Under the pieces are notes generated by a model that was not told where the DNA came from, made no database searches, and saw only the letters and a program-made list of their open reading frames with translations. From Mycolicibacterium porcinum (GTDB lineage Bacteria > Actinomycetota > Actinomycetes > Mycobacteriales > Mycobacteriaceae): a DNA stretch of 64,000 bases. The stretch covers positions 8,704 to 72,703 of the forward strand of contig MSTD01000007.1 in assembly GCA_001942045.1 (NCBI GenBank), given 5' to 3'. Of this stretch, positions 1 to 8,670 are shown in pieces (position 1 is the first letter of the stretch; the number at the start of each line of letters is the position of its first letter). A program made the translations under genes and the position numbers.

Positions 1-249
1 ATCATGATCTCCCCGGCCGCTGCCGAGGTGAGCTACGGCGGCGCCGATGCCGTCGAGCCGTCGTCCGACATCAGCGCGGTGCTGGCCGACGCGCTGGCCA
101 CCTCCGAAAGCGATGTGCGGCTGTTCGGCCGCCCGGGCGAATCCGAACCACCGCGCCGGCTCGGGGTGGCGCTGGCCACGGCTCCTGACGTGATCATCGC
201 CCGGGACCGCGCCCGCCGGGTCGGCACCGCGCTGCGCAAGCTGTGGTAG
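1..249 (+). CDS. purT: Phosphoribosylglycinamide formyltransferase 2, C-terminal end (partial)
   Basis: The reading frame is open from the first base and ends at a TAG at 247-249, so only the last 82 residues are present. The tail RRLGVALATAPDVIIARDRA matches the C-terminal end of PurT, the ATP-grasp enzyme that makes formyl-GAR from GAR, formate and ATP in purine synthesis. The genes that follow (rhodanese, metZ) are those next to purT in M. tuberculosis (Rv0389-Rv0391), which supports the call. The substrate-binding and ATP-grasp core lies outside the window and cannot be checked. Confidence 0.85.
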   Translation: MMISPAAAEVSYGGADAVEPSSDISAVLADALATSESDVRLFGRPGESEPPRRLGVALATAPDVIIARDRARRVGTALRKLW

Positions 250-255
250 GCCGAG

Positions 256-720
256 ATGGCTGAGGAACCTGGCGAGACCGGCGACAACCGAGATCGGCCG
301 ACGATGGCGCCCTTCCTGGGCGCGTTGGCCGTCATTGTGCTCGTGGTGATCGTTGTCATCCTGCTCAACGTTTTCGGCACCGACGGGCGCAGCGAGGAGC
401 AGAAGGTGAGCCTGGCCGCGGTCGGCCAGAACGACGCGTTGCAGCGGGAGAATTTCGGCGAATTTTCGGGCTACACCTGCGTCGCGCAACGCGGATCCGA
501 GGCAGATTTCATTGCCCGCCAGCGGGATTCGGTGGCCAAGCAGGGCGCCAGGTATGTGGACGACGTGACGGAGGTCAAGGTCGAGGGGGATCGGGCCACC
601 GCGAAGGTGGTCTACCACTTCGGCAACACTCCCGACACCAAGGTGAACACCGAGACGGCCTTCGTGCGTGAGGACGGCCAATGGCGCGTCTGCTCGAGTG
701 TGGGAGACTCACGCCCGTGA
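256..720 (+). CDS. Single-pass membrane protein with extracytoplasmic domain, unknown function
   Basis: This 154-residue protein has a short charged N-terminus, one strongly hydrophobic segment at about residues 18-41 (VIVLVVIVVILLNVFG) and a soluble domain of about 110 residues outside the membrane. The soluble part has the look of a small alpha/beta domain of the NTF2 or DUF4878 type common in mycobacterial membrane proteins, ending in REDGQWRVCSS; this is inference from pattern only. Two cysteines (about 75 and 147) could form a disulfide. The gene starts 6 bases after purT and its stop overlaps the rhodanese start in a GTGA junction, so it is probably co-transcribed with both. Confidence 0.7.
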   Translation: MAEEPGETGDNRDRPTMAPFLGALAVIVLVVIVVILLNVFGTDGRSEEQKVSLAAVGQNDALQRENFGEFSGYTCVAQRGSEADFIARQRDSVAKQGARYVDDVTEVKVEGDRATAKVVYHFGNTPDTKVNTETAFVREDGQWRVCSSVGDSRP

Positions 721-1130
721 GCTATGCGGGAGACATCACGCCCGAGGAAGCCTGGAAACTTCTGAGCGAGAACTCTGAGGCCGTGCTGGTGGACTGCCGG
801 ACCGACGCCGAATGGCGCTTCGTCGGTGTGCCGGACCTGTCCAGCCTTGAGCGTGACGTGGTGTACGTGGAATGGAACCGGAACGACGGAACCCATAACG
901 ATGGGTTCGTCGACGATCTCCAGGCGGCCGGAGTGACGCCGGGTGAGCGGCCGGTGGTGTTCCTGTGTCGCTCCGGTAACCGTTCGATCGGCGCTGCCGA
1001 GGCCGCCACCGCGGCCGGTATCGCGCCGTCGTACAACATCCTCGACGGATTCGAGGGCAATCTCGACGAGAACCGCCACCGCGGAAGCACCGGCTGGAAA
1101 GCGGTCGGTCTGCCTTGGACTCAGTCATGA
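717..1130 (+). CDS. Rhodanese-like sulfurtransferase
   Basis: A single-domain rhodanese of 137 residues. The active-site loop is CRSGNRS with the catalytic cysteine at residue 84, and the domain opens with ITPEEAWKLL and VDCRTDAEW, both typical of the family. Such proteins carry sulfane sulfur as a cysteine persulfide. The GTG start at 717 is chosen because it forms a GTGA overlap with the preceding stop; a longer reading from 681 would run inside the upstream gene. Its stop overlaps the metZ ATG as ATGA, so a role in sulfur supply near methionine synthesis is plausible. It corresponds to Rv0390 of M. tuberculosis. Confidence 0.9.
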   Translation: MSYAGDITPEEAWKLLSENSEAVLVDCRTDAEWRFVGVPDLSSLERDVVYVEWNRNDGTHNDGFVDDLQAAGVTPGERPVVFLCRSGNRSIGAAEAATAAGIAPSYNILDGFEGNLDENRHRGSTGWKAVGLPWTQS

Positions 1131-2347
1131 GCGCCCCGGACGGCGAGGTGCCATCGGTCCGGATCCCGGCTGCGCTGCCCGAGGGGGTCAGCCAGGCGAC
1201 CATCGGTGTGCGCGGCGGTCTGCTGCGTTCGGAGTTCGAGGAAACCGCCGAGGCGATGTACCTGACCTCCGGTTACGTCTACGAGTCCGCGTCTGCGGCC
1301 GAGCAGGCCTTCACCGGCGAGATCGACCGCTTCGTCTACTCCCGCTACGGCAACCCGACCATCTCGATGTTCGAGGAGCGGCTGCGCCTGATCGAGGGCG
1401 CGCCCGCGTGCTTCGCCACCGCCACCGGCATGGCGGCGGTCTTCACCGCGCTGGGCGCGCTGCTGGGGGCCGGCGACCGCCTGGTGGCGGCCCGCAGCCT
1501 GTTCGGGTCGTGCTTCGTGGTGTGCAGCGAGATCCTGCCGCGCTGGGGTGTGGAGACGGTCTTCGTCGACGGGGACGACCTCTCGCAGTGGGAGGAGGCA
1601 CTGTCGGTGCCCACCCAGGCGGTGTTCTTCGAGACGCCGTCCAACCCGATGCAGTCCCTGGTGGACATCGCCGCGGTGTCCGAGCTGGCGCATGCCGCCG
1701 GGGCAAAGGTGGTGCTGGACAACGTCTTTGCCACTCCGCTGCTGCAGCAGGGCATGCCGCTCGGCGCGGATGTGGTGGTGTACTCCGGTACCAAGCACAT
1801 CGACGGCCAGGGCCGGGTGCTGGGCGGGGCGATCCTCGGCGACAAGGAGTACATCGACGGCCCGGTGCAGAAGCTCATGCGCCACACCGGTCCGGCGATC
1901 AGTGCCTTCAATGCCTGGACGTTGTTGAAAGGCCTTGAGACGCTTGCGGTTCGGGTGGACTACTCGAACCGTTCGGCGCACTCGGTGGCCGAGTTCCTGG
2001 AGGCCAAGCCCGGGGTGAACTGGGTGAAATATCCGTTCCTGGAATCGCATCCGCAGTACGACCTGGCCAAGCGGCAGATGCGCGGGGGCGGCACCGTGGT
2101 CACCTTCGAACTGGATGGCGGCAAGGACCGCGCCTTCGAGGTGCTCGACAAGCTGCGGGTCATCGACATCTCCAACAACCTGGGCGATGCCAAGACCCTG
2201 ATCACCCATCCGGCGACCACCACCCACCGGGCCATGGGCCCGGAGGGGCGGGCGGCCATCGGCCTCGGCGACGGCGTGGTCCGCATCTCCGTCGGTCTGG
2301 AAGGTACCGAGGATCTGATCGCCGACCTGGACCAGGCGCTGGGTTAG
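1127..2347 (+). CDS. metZ: O-succinylhomoserine sulfhydrylase
   Basis: A 406-residue PLP enzyme of the Cys/Met metabolism family that converts O-succinylhomoserine and sulfide to homocysteine. The PLP lysine is in YSGTKHIDGQGR at about residue 223, and the cofactor aspartate is in VVLDNVFATP (about 198). YSRYGNPT near residue 71 is the phosphate-binding and substrate region of the family. The ATG at 1127 is preferred over the TTG at 1115 because it forms an ATGA overlap with the rhodanese stop. Order and length match metZ (Rv0391). Confidence 0.93.
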   Translation: MSAPDGEVPSVRIPAALPEGVSQATIGVRGGLLRSEFEETAEAMYLTSGYVYESASAAEQAFTGEIDRFVYSRYGNPTISMFEERLRLIEGAPACFATATGMAAVFTALGALLGAGDRLVAARSLFGSCFVVCSEILPRWGVETVFVDGDDLSQWEEALSVPTQAVFFETPSNPMQSLVDIAAVSELAHAAGAKVVLDNVFATPLLQQGMPLGADVVVYSGTKHIDGQGRVLGGAILGDKEYIDGPVQKLMRHTGPAISAFNAWTLLKGLETLAVRVDYSNRSAHSVAEFLEAKPGVNWVKYPFLESHPQYDLAKRQMRGGGTVVTFELDGGKDRAFEVLDKLRVIDISNNLGDAKTLITHPATTTHRAMGPEGRAAIGLGDGVVRISVGLEGTEDLIADLDQALG

Positions 2348-2350
2348 CAC

Positions 2351-2764
2351 GTGTCCCGGGGATCCGACGCCAAGAAGGCCCGCCGCCGCAAGCGGCAGGC
2401 CGTCCGGAGCGTGAACCGGGTGTCGGCGGAATCTGTCGACCAGCTGGCGGACATCCCCGATGCCGTAGTGGCCGACCTGGCCGAGTTCGACGAGCGAATC
2501 ACCCAGCGCGGCTGGGAGTTCGACGAGGAACAGTCCAACGACGATTACGCGGTGTGGTTCTATGAGCCGTCCGGAGCCCACGTGGAGGACGGTCTGCCGG
2601 TGACCTCACTGTGGCTGGATGCGGCCGAGGACGGCGAGATCGTGCGGGTGGTGTTCGTCGGCAGCGTCGAGCGCTACGAGTTCACCCATGAGGAACTGCT
2701 CGGCGGCGCCCTCGACGTCATCGAGGGCTACCGAGCCGGGCAGCCGCTGCCCGAGTTCGGCTAG
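2351..2764 (+). CDS. Conserved hypothetical protein with basic N-terminus
   Basis: A 137-residue protein that I do not recognise. The first 25 residues are strongly basic (KKARRRKRQAVR). The rest is acidic with aromatic residues (ERITQRGWEFDEEQ, YAVWFYEPSG) and reads as a small soluble alpha/beta domain. It starts with GTG 3 bases after metZ and is probably in the same transcript. Its stop shares the bases CTAG with the stop of the convergent SDR gene. No catalytic motif is visible. Confidence 0.75.
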   Translation: MSRGSDAKKARRRKRQAVRSVNRVSAESVDQLADIPDAVVADLAEFDERITQRGWEFDEEQSNDDYAVWFYEPSGAHVEDGLPVTSLWLDAAEDGEIVRVVFVGSVERYEFTHEELLGGALDVIEGYRAGQPLPEFG

Positions 2765-3624
2765 CTCGCTCCGTCCGAATCGATGACTCCCCGGGCCGAC
2801 TGCGCCCGATCTTCGTAGCTCTTGCGCTTGGCGGCATCGAACTCCAGAAACACGCTGTCGAGGCCGAGCTTCTTGTTCATCCAGCGACGACCCTTGGGCG
2901 GCAGCATCTGTGCGGCCTGCGCGGTGAAACGCAGCGGCGGCGGGACCGACACGTGGGTCTTGGGCTTGTTCAAGGTTTTGACGATGGCCGCTGCGATGTC
3001 TTCGGGCTCGACCGGCCTGATCGCCCCGCCCGACTTGGTGCCTGCGATCAGATCGGTGTTGGTGAACGGCGGCATCACCACGGAGACGTCCACCCCGTGT
3101 GGGGCCATCTCGTCGGCCAGCGCGGTGGTCAGGCCGACCACGGCGTACTTGGCACCGACGTAGACCACCTGGCCCGGTAAGGGGATCAGGCCCGACAGTG
3201 AGGCGATGTTGATGACGTGTCCGCTGCGGCGCTTGACCATCTCGGGCAGCGCCAGCTGGCAACCGGTGAGCACGCCGTAGACGTTGACTTCGATGGACGA
3301 CCGGATGGACTGCTCGGACTGCTCCAGGAATGGGCCGATCGGCATGACACCGGCGTTGTTGATCAGCACGTCGATGTGGCCGCTGCCGTCGGTGCGGGCC
3401 TTGTCCAGGAACGTCGCGAACGATTCTCGGTCGGTGACGTCGAGCGGGTAGCCGGACACCGGGCCGAGCTTGGTCAGCTCGACGACGGCCGACTCCTGAA
3501 GGGCGACGTCACGGTCGCCGATGACGACGCGGGCGCCTTCGGCCAGCAGGGCCTTGGCGGTGGCGTAACCGATGCCGCGGGCGGCGCCGGTGATCGCGAT
3601 GGTCTTGCCCCTGATGTTGTCCAT
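2761..3624 (-). CDS. Short-chain dehydrogenase/reductase
   Basis: A 287-residue classical SDR. The NAD(P)-binding glycine motif is GAARGIG (residues 13-19), NNAG is at about 89-92, and the catalytic Tyr and Lys are in YVGAK (155-159). After the usual 250-residue core it has a basic C-terminal extension ([12 protein letters not shown]), as in mycobacterial SDRs acting on lipid-like substrates. The ATG at 3624 is chosen because the domain begins 7 residues later; the frame upstream runs into the promoter. It is divergent from the methyltransferase gene, with a palindrome between them. The substrate cannot be named. Confidence 0.85.
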   Translation of the reverse strand: MDNIRGKTIAITGAARGIGYATAKALLAEGARVVIGDRDVALQESAVVELTKLGPVSGYPLDVTDRESFATFLDKARTDGSGHIDVLINNAGVMPIGPFLEQSEQSIRSSIEVNVYGVLTGCQLALPEMVKRRSGHVINIASLSGLIPLPGQVVYVGAKYAVVGLTTALADEMAPHGVDVSVVMPPFTNTDLIAGTKSGGAIRPVEPEDIAAAIVKTLNKPKTHVSVPPPLRFTAQAAQMLPPKGRRWMNKKLGLDSVFLEFDAAKRKSYEDRAQSARGVIDSDGAS

Positions 3625-3637
3625 GGCGGCGAACTTT

Positions 3638-3645
3638 ACACGTGT
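3638..3645. promoter_or_regulatory. Palindrome ACACGTGT in a divergent promoter
   Basis: The 73-base gap between the SDR and methyltransferase genes holds TTTACACGTGTCAA, a 14-bp inverted repeat with one mismatched pair around ACACGTGT. Read on the minus strand it begins with TTGACA, a consensus -35 element for the SDR promoter, so a bound protein would cover that promoter. The regulator is not identifiable from this window. Confidence 0.4.
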
Positions 3646-3697
3646 CAAGTTTTGCGCGGAAGGGGGTGATCGAAGCGGCGTAGTCTGGGCGGGCGTG

Positions 3698-4777
3698 ATG
3701 GCGAATGGCACCGATCAGCAGGCAATTACCGAAACCGCAGAAGATTTCTTCGACCGGATCACCGCGGCGATCGACAGCGCCGGGTTGACCCTTCTGCTGA
3801 GTATCGGTCACCAGACCGGGCTGTTCGATGCGATGGCGAAGTTGCCGTCGGCCACCAGCACCGAGATAGCGGAGGCAGCCGGCCTCGATGAGCGGTATGT
3901 CCGGGAATGGCTGGGCGGGATGGCTGCCGGGCGGGTGGTCGACTACGACGCGGATACCTCGACATATCGATTGCCCGCCCACCGCGCCGCTGCGTTGACG
4001 CGTGAGTCCGGCCTGGGCAATCTGGCGCGACTGGCCCAGTACGTCCCGCTGATGTGTGAGGTCGAGCAGAAGATCCTCGGCTGCTTCCGCGACGGCGGCG
4101 GATTGAGCTACGGCGACTATCCGCGCTTCCACTCCGTGATGGCCGAGCGCAGTGGCGAGGTGTTCGACGCCGCCCTGATCAGTGACGTGCTGCCGCTGGT
4201 CGAGGACCTCCCGCGGCGGCTCGAGGCCGGGATCGACGTCGCAGACTTCGGTTGTGGCAGCGGGTACGCGATCGGCCTCATGGCCCGGGCCTATCCGGCG
4301 AGCCGATTCACGGGTATCGACTTCTCCGAAGAAGCGACCGCCAGCGGGGCCGCCGAGGCGGCCCGGCATGGATTGACCAACGTCTCGTTCCTGCCCGCCG
4401 ACTTGGCGCAGCTCGATGTGACCGCGGCATACGACCTCATCACCGCGTTCGATGCGATCCATGACCAGGCGCAGCCGGCTCAGGTGCTGGCGAACATCTA
4501 TCGCGCGCTGCGGCCGGGTGGGGTGTTCCTGATGGCCGACATCAAGGCCTCCAGCCGGCTGGAGGACAACATCGGGGTGGCGATGAGCACGTATCGCTAC
4601 GCCGTGTCGCTGACCCATTGCATGTCGGTCTCGCTGGGCCTGGATGGTGCCGGGCTGGGGACGATGTGGGGCAGGCAGTTGGCGGTATCGATGCTGGCCG
4701 ATGCCGGATTCGCCGATGTGGAGGTCGCCGAGGTTGACCAGGACCCGTCGAATTACTACTACCTCGCCAGGAAATGA
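3698..4777 (+). CDS. SAM-dependent class I methyltransferase (Rv1403c/Rv1405c-like)
   Basis: A 359-residue methyltransferase. An N-terminal helical winged-helix-like region contains [14 protein letters not shown] (about 35-47), a signature of the mycobacterial Rv1403c/Rv1405c group. The Rossmann fold follows with SAM motif [10 protein letters not shown] (about 181-189), then TGIDFSEEA, and [10 protein letters not shown]. The ATG at 3698 has a GTG one codon upstream at 3695; either could be used. It is divergent from the SDR. The family's natural substrate is not established, so none is assigned. Confidence 0.85.
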   Translation: MANGTDQQAITETAEDFFDRITAAIDSAGLTLLLSIGHQTGLFDAMAKLPSATSTEIAEAAGLDERYVREWLGGMAAGRVVDYDADTSTYRLPAHRAAALTRESGLGNLARLAQYVPLMCEVEQKILGCFRDGGGLSYGDYPRFHSVMAERSGEVFDAALISDVLPLVEDLPRRLEAGIDVADFGCGSGYAIGLMARAYPASRFTGIDFSEEATASGAAEAARHGLTNVSFLPADLAQLDVTAAYDLITAFDAIHDQAQPAQVLANIYRALRPGGVFLMADIKASSRLEDNIGVAMSTYRYAVSLTHCMSVSLGLDGAGLGTMWGRQLAVSMLADAGFADVEVAEVDQDPSNYYYLARK

Positions 4778-4855
4778 CCGGCGCGGCAGGTTTTCGATCA
4801 GGCTGAGTCTGTGGGCATATCCCGTACCCGGCCGTGCGTTGAACCCGCCGTGGGT

Positions 4856-5368
4856 ATGCAAACGGTGGTTAAGTCAGCCTCCGTGAGTGGTGTGCAGTTT
4901 GTCGCGGTCGGCCTCGACGATCCACTGGCCGCGCCCCTGCTGGCCGAGCTGTCGGTGGAGTACTCGGGACGCTATGGCGGAACGGTCGACCAGATGATGG
5001 GCTGGCTGCGGGGAAAATCCGCCGACGAGTTCGCGCCGCCGTCGGGCGGGCTGTATGTCGGCGTGCTCGACGGCGTGCCGGTCACCGGCGGCGCGTTCAC
5101 CCGATTCGACGCCGAGACCGCCGAACTCAAGCGCATCTGGACCGACAGCCGCTTCCGGAAGCGCGGATACGGCAAGGTGCTCCTGGCCCACCTCGAATCC
5201 GAGATCGCCGCCCGCGGGTATCGCCGGGTCTATCTCACGACGGGTCACCTGCAGCCGGAGGCGGAGGCTCTCTACGACTCCGCCGGATACACCCGGCTGA
5301 CGGTGCCGCTGCCGCCTGAGGCGGACGGGGCGGTGTTCCCGATCGCGTTCGAGAAGGAGCTGAGGTGA
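4856..5368 (+). CDS. GNAT-family N-acetyltransferase
   Basis: An acetyl-CoA-dependent acetyltransferase fold. The acetyl-CoA-binding motif A reads RFRKRGYGKVLLAHLE, with the usual R-x-x-G-x-G pattern, followed by LYDSAGYTRL, the conserved C-terminal strand of GNAT enzymes. The start is uncertain: ATG at 4856, GTG at 4811 and GTG at 4883 are all in frame, and the domain itself begins near the last. Its stop overlaps the next start as GTGA, so it is coupled to the luciferase-like oxidoreductase. The acceptor substrate is unknown. Confidence 0.8.
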   Translation: MQTVVKSASVSGVQFVAVGLDDPLAAPLLAELSVEYSGRYGGTVDQMMGWLRGKSADEFAPPSGGLYVGVLDGVPVTGGAFTRFDAETAELKRIWTDSRFRKRGYGKVLLAHLESEIAARGYRRVYLTTGHLQPEAEALYDSAGYTRLTVPLPPEADGAVFPIAFEKELR

Positions 5369-6462
5369 GCGTTCCGCTCTCGATTCTCGACCTGGCGCCG
5401 ATCAGCGCGGGCAGCGATGCGCAGACCGCGCTGCGCAACACCGTCGACCTGGCTCGGCACGCCGAACAGTGGGGTTTCCAACGCTATTGGGTCGCCGAGC
5501 ACCACTTCGTGTCGGTGGCCAGCTCATCGCCTGCGGTTCTGGTGGGGCAGATCGCCGCGGCCACCGAACGGATCAGGGTCGGCACCGCTGCCGTGCAACT
5601 CGGCCACACGACCGCCGTCGCCGTGGTGGAGAGCTTCGGCACGCTGGCCGCCTTCCATCCCGACCGGATCGATCTCGGAGTGGGCCGCTCGGGGCAAAAA
5701 CGTGCCGAAGCGGTGCGGGACAAGCCCCGTGAGCCAAGGCCGCCGCGGGAATGGCACGAGATCGACGGGGTGGTGATCCCGGCCCCCTATGACGTCAGCG
5801 CACTGATGCGCGATCCGCGGTTGCGGTCCCGCATGGCGGTGTTGCAGCAACCTGAAGCTGTCACACCGGATTTCGCCGAACAGGTGGACGACATCCTGGC
5901 CATGCTGGCCGACCGGTATCCGGTCGGCACGGCGGTTCCCGGCGCGGGCGCGGGTCTGACCCCGTGGGTGTTCGGCAGCAGCAAGGGGCAGAGCGCCAGG
6001 GTGGCCGCCGCGCGGGGCCTGCCGTTCGTGGCCAGCTATCACATCACCCCGGCCACCGCGCTTGAGGCAATCGAGGTGTACCGCAACGGATTCACGCCGT
6101 CGGAGCATCTGTCCGAGCCCTACGTGGCGGTATCGGCGGATGTGGTGGTGGCCGACGACGAGGCCACCGCGCGGTATCTGGCGTCCAGTTATGGCCACTG
6201 GGTCTACTCGATCCGGGCTGGCGGAGGCGCCGCGCCCTACCCGGATCCCGCCGACTGCCGGCCGCTGTCCGACGAACAGCTCGACGTGGTCCGCGACCGT
6301 ACCGCAACGCAATTCGTCGGTGACCCCGACCAGGTGGCGGCCCGGCTGGAGGCGCTTCAGCGCGTAAGCGGGGCCGACGAACTCGTCATCACTTCGGTGA
6401 CGCACCGGCACGAGGACCGGCTGCGCTCCCACCAGCTGATAGCGCAGCGGTGGGGCGGTTAG
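5365..6462 (+). CDS. Luciferase-like flavin-dependent oxidoreductase (LLM class)
   Basis: A 365-residue TIM-barrel oxidoreductase of the bacterial luciferase superfamily. The N-terminus LSILDLAPISAGSDAQTALR and the later WVAEHHF and RIRVGTAAVQLGH blocks fit the MsnO8-type subgroup of LLM enzymes. These use FMN or F420; the sequence alone does not say which, although fgd1 about 1 kb downstream shows the organism makes F420. Translation is coupled to the GNAT gene by a GTGA overlap. Confidence 0.85.
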   Translation: MSVPLSILDLAPISAGSDAQTALRNTVDLARHAEQWGFQRYWVAEHHFVSVASSSPAVLVGQIAAATERIRVGTAAVQLGHTTAVAVVESFGTLAAFHPDRIDLGVGRSGQKRAEAVRDKPREPRPPREWHEIDGVVIPAPYDVSALMRDPRLRSRMAVLQQPEAVTPDFAEQVDDILAMLADRYPVGTAVPGAGAGLTPWVFGSSKGQSARVAAARGLPFVASYHITPATALEAIEVYRNGFTPSEHLSEPYVAVSADVVVADDEATARYLASSYGHWVYSIRAGGGAAPYPDPADCRPLSDEQLDVVRDRTATQFVGDPDQVAARLEALQRVSGADELVITSVTHRHEDRLRSHQLIAQRWGG

Positions 6463-6501
6463 CGGCTAGGCTGGCCTGCGAAGCCGTCGTCGCCGCTAGG
6501 G

Positions 6502-6810
6502 GTGTGTTTGCCGAGTTTGCAGGTAATCGTGGGATCGCTGCTGCTGGCAGCGGCTGCGGTGGTGTTTGCGACCGGGGTGGCTTTGCGGTTGTTCATCGGT
6601 CGCAGGGCGGAATCGGCGGCTTCACGTCGACGGATGCACGCATTTCGCCGGACCAAGTTTGCCCGGGTGTTGTTCGGCTCGGTGTACGACGAGGAAGTGT
6701 TCGACCCCGACGAACTCGATCAGATGGTCCTGATGCCGACGATCGTGCTGGCCTGCGGCCTGTGCCTGACCGGGTTCTTCCTACTGGGGTACCGGATCCT
6801 GCAGCACTAA
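6502..6810 (+). CDS. Small two-helix membrane protein
   Basis: A 102-residue protein with two hydrophobic segments, at about residues 8-31 and 77-98, joined by a basic and then acidic cytoplasmic loop (RRAESAASRRRMHAFRRTK, then DEEVFDPDELDQ). It starts with GTG; the exact start is uncertain. Its TAA stop overlaps the stop of the convergent hydrolase gene in CTAA. I do not recognise the family and assign no function. Confidence 0.65.
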   Translation: MCLPSLQVIVGSLLLAAAAVVFATGVALRLFIGRRAESAASRRRMHAFRRTKFARVLFGSVYDEEVFDPDELDQMVLMPTIVLACGLCLTGFFLLGYRILQH

Positions 6811-7541
6811 GCGTGCCGGGCGATCGCCGCGGAGGCCGCGTCGGCAATCGAGCCGCGCCACATCGGCCCGTGCCCGGGCAGCATCACGTCGGCCTCGACC
6901 GCGGCCAGCGTCTTCAGGCTGGACAGGCAGCCCGCCTCGTCGTGGTTGAACAGCGCCGGCAGCAACTGTGGTCCGCCTTTGGTCACCAGCGGGTGTCCGG
7001 TCACCAAGGCGTCGCCACTGACCAGAACCCCGTCGACGATGAAGGAGCAGTGTCCGCCGGTGTGCCCCGGGGTGGGCACCGGCACCGGCGTGCCCGGCAG
7101 ATCGGTCTCGTCGGTCAATGCCCGGGCGGTCGGGATGCCGGCGTGGTTCATCCCGCCCTTGGCAGTGATGGTGGCGGCCCACTTCAGCCAGCGAGGCTGC
7201 CAGATGTTGCGCACCACATCGGCGGGCGCGGCCTGCTCGAGGTACTCACGCTTGGTGTGCCCGAGTTCGGCGGTGTGGCAAAAGACCGGTGTGCCATGGG
7301 TTTTCGCCAGCCAGATGGCAGTCCCGAAGTGATCGATGTGGGCGTGGGTGAGCAGCACGGCCGCGATGTCGTCGATGGCGAACCCGAGTTGGCGGACCGA
7401 ACCGATGACGTCGTCGCGCTGTCCCGGGAACCCCGCGTCGATCAGCATGACCCGGTCCCCGTCGGTCACCAGCGTCCAGTTGACCAAGTCGGTTTGGGCG
7501 AAGTGCACGCGCTCGGTGATCGCGGTCAGGGCGGCTGCCAT
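6807..7541 (-). CDS. Metallo-beta-lactamase-fold hydrolase (Rv0406c-like)
   Basis: A 244-residue hydrolase with the complete metal-binding set of the family: HAHIDH at residues 66-71, PGHTGGH in the middle, SGDALV as the bridging aspartate, and a final PGHGP. It is divergent from fgd1 across only 34 bases, the arrangement of Rv0406c and Rv0407 in M. tuberculosis. Members hydrolyse thioesters, lactones or beta-lactams; the substrate is not predictable here. Confidence 0.9.
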   Translation of the reverse strand: MAAALTAITERVHFAQTDLVNWTLVTDGDRVMLIDAGFPGQRDDVIGSVRQLGFAIDDIAAVLLTHAHIDHFGTAIWLAKTHGTPVFCHTAELGHTKREYLEQAAPADVVRNIWQPRWLKWAATITAKGGMNHAGIPTARALTDETDLPGTPVPVPTPGHTGGHCSFIVDGVLVSGDALVTGHPLVTKGGPQLLPALFNHDEAGCLSSLKTLAAVEADVMLPGHGPMWRGSIADAASAAIARHA

Positions 7542-7575
7542 GTCGCGAGTCTAAGCACAGGAGTAGAAACGAACC

Positions 7576-8586
7576 GTGGCTGAACTGAAACTGGGATATA
7601 AGGCATCGGCGGAGCAGTTCGCCCCGCGGGAACTCGTCGAGCTGGCGGTGCTGGCCGAAGCGGCAGGGATGGACAGCGCGACGGTCAGCGACCATTTCCA
7701 GCCCTGGCGCCATGAGGGCGGGCATGCGCCGTTCTCGCTGGCCTGGATGACGGCGGTGGGCGAGCGCACCGAGCGGCTGGTGTTGGGTACGTCGGTGCTG
7801 ACGCCGACGTTCCGGTACAACCCGGCGGTGATCGCGCAGGCGTTCGCGACCATGGGGTGTCTGTACCCGGGCCGGGTCTTCCTCGGGGTGGGCACTGGTG
7901 AGGCGCTCAACGAGATCGCCACCGGATACATCGGGGAATGGCCGGAGTTCAAGGAGCGCTTCGCCCGGCTGCGGGAGTCGGTCAAGCTCATGCGTGAGTT
8001 GTGGCTCGGCGACCGCGTCGACTTCGACGGCGAGTACTACAAGCTCAAGGGCGCCTCGATCTACGACGTGCCCGAAGGTGGCATCCCCGTCTACATCGCC
8101 GCGGGTGGGCCGGTAGTGGCCAAATACGCCGGCCGGGCGGGTGACGGGTTCATCTGCACCTCCGGTAAGGGGGAGGAGCTGTACAAGGACAAGCTCATCC
8201 CCGCCGTGAAGGAAGGCGCCGAGGCTGCCGGGCGCAATGCCGACGACATCGATCGGATGATCGAGATCAAGATCTCCTACGATCCCGACCCCAAGCTGGC
8301 CTTGGAGAACACCCGCTTCTGGGCGCCGCTGTCGCTGACTCCCGAGCAGAAGCACTCGATCGACGACCCGATCGAGATGGAGAAGGCCGCCGACGCGTTG
8401 CCCATCGAGCAGGTCGCCAAGCGCTGGATCGTCGCCTCCGATCCCGATGAGGCCGTGGCCAAGGTCAAGGACTACGTCGATTGGGGCCTCAACCACCTGG
8501 TGTTCCACGCTCCCGGGCACGACCAGCGCCGCTTCCTCGACCTGTTCAAGAAGGACCTGGAGCCCCGGCTGCGCAAGCTGGGCTGA
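7576..8586 (+). CDS. fgd1: F420-dependent glucose-6-phosphate dehydrogenase
   Basis: The 336-residue product matches mycobacterial Fgd1 in length and in its N-terminus ([12 protein letters not shown]). The enzyme oxidises glucose 6-phosphate to 6-phosphogluconolactone while reducing coenzyme F420, and so supplies F420H2 to the cell's nitroreductases and other F420-dependent enzymes. The block [16 protein letters not shown] contains the active-site His and Trp of the family. The GTG start lies 34 bases from the divergent hydrolase start. In M. tuberculosis pta follows directly; here a 4-kb insert with a regulator, permease and aminotransferase separates them. Confidence 0.96.
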   Translation: MAELKLGYKASAEQFAPRELVELAVLAEAAGMDSATVSDHFQPWRHEGGHAPFSLAWMTAVGERTERLVLGTSVLTPTFRYNPAVIAQAFATMGCLYPGRVFLGVGTGEALNEIATGYIGEWPEFKERFARLRESVKLMRELWLGDRVDFDGEYYKLKGASIYDVPEGGIPVYIAAGGPVVAKYAGRAGDGFICTSGKGEELYKDKLIPAVKEGAEAAGRNADDIDRMIEIKISYDPDPKLALENTRFWAPLSLTPEQKHSIDDPIEMEKAADALPIEQVAKRWIVASDPDEAVAKVKDYVDWGLNHLVFHAPGHDQRRFLDLFKKDLEPRLRKLG

Positions 8587-8612
8587 ACCTGGCCCCATAG
8601 AGATGGCCCAGT

Positions 8613-8659
8613 GTGAAGAAGATGGCGAGATTTCTCGAAAATCTCGCCATCTTCTTCAC
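8613..8659. terminator. Perfect 21-bp hairpin between convergent genes
   Basis: Bases 8613-8633 are an exact inverted copy of 8639-8659, with a 5-base loop (CTCGA). The hairpin starts 26 bases after the fgd1 stop, and the converging GntR gene ends 11 bases beyond it. There is no long T-run, as is usual for mycobacteria. The stem is symmetrical, so it would work in both directions. Confidence 0.75.
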
Positions 8660-8670
8660 TTTCGACGACA

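Noticed and set aside
1121..2581. 486-codon open frame on the minus strand across metZ
   Set aside because: It is antisense to a clear metZ, is rich in His, Arg and Gly as expected for the shadow of a GC-rich gene, and has no recognisable domain.
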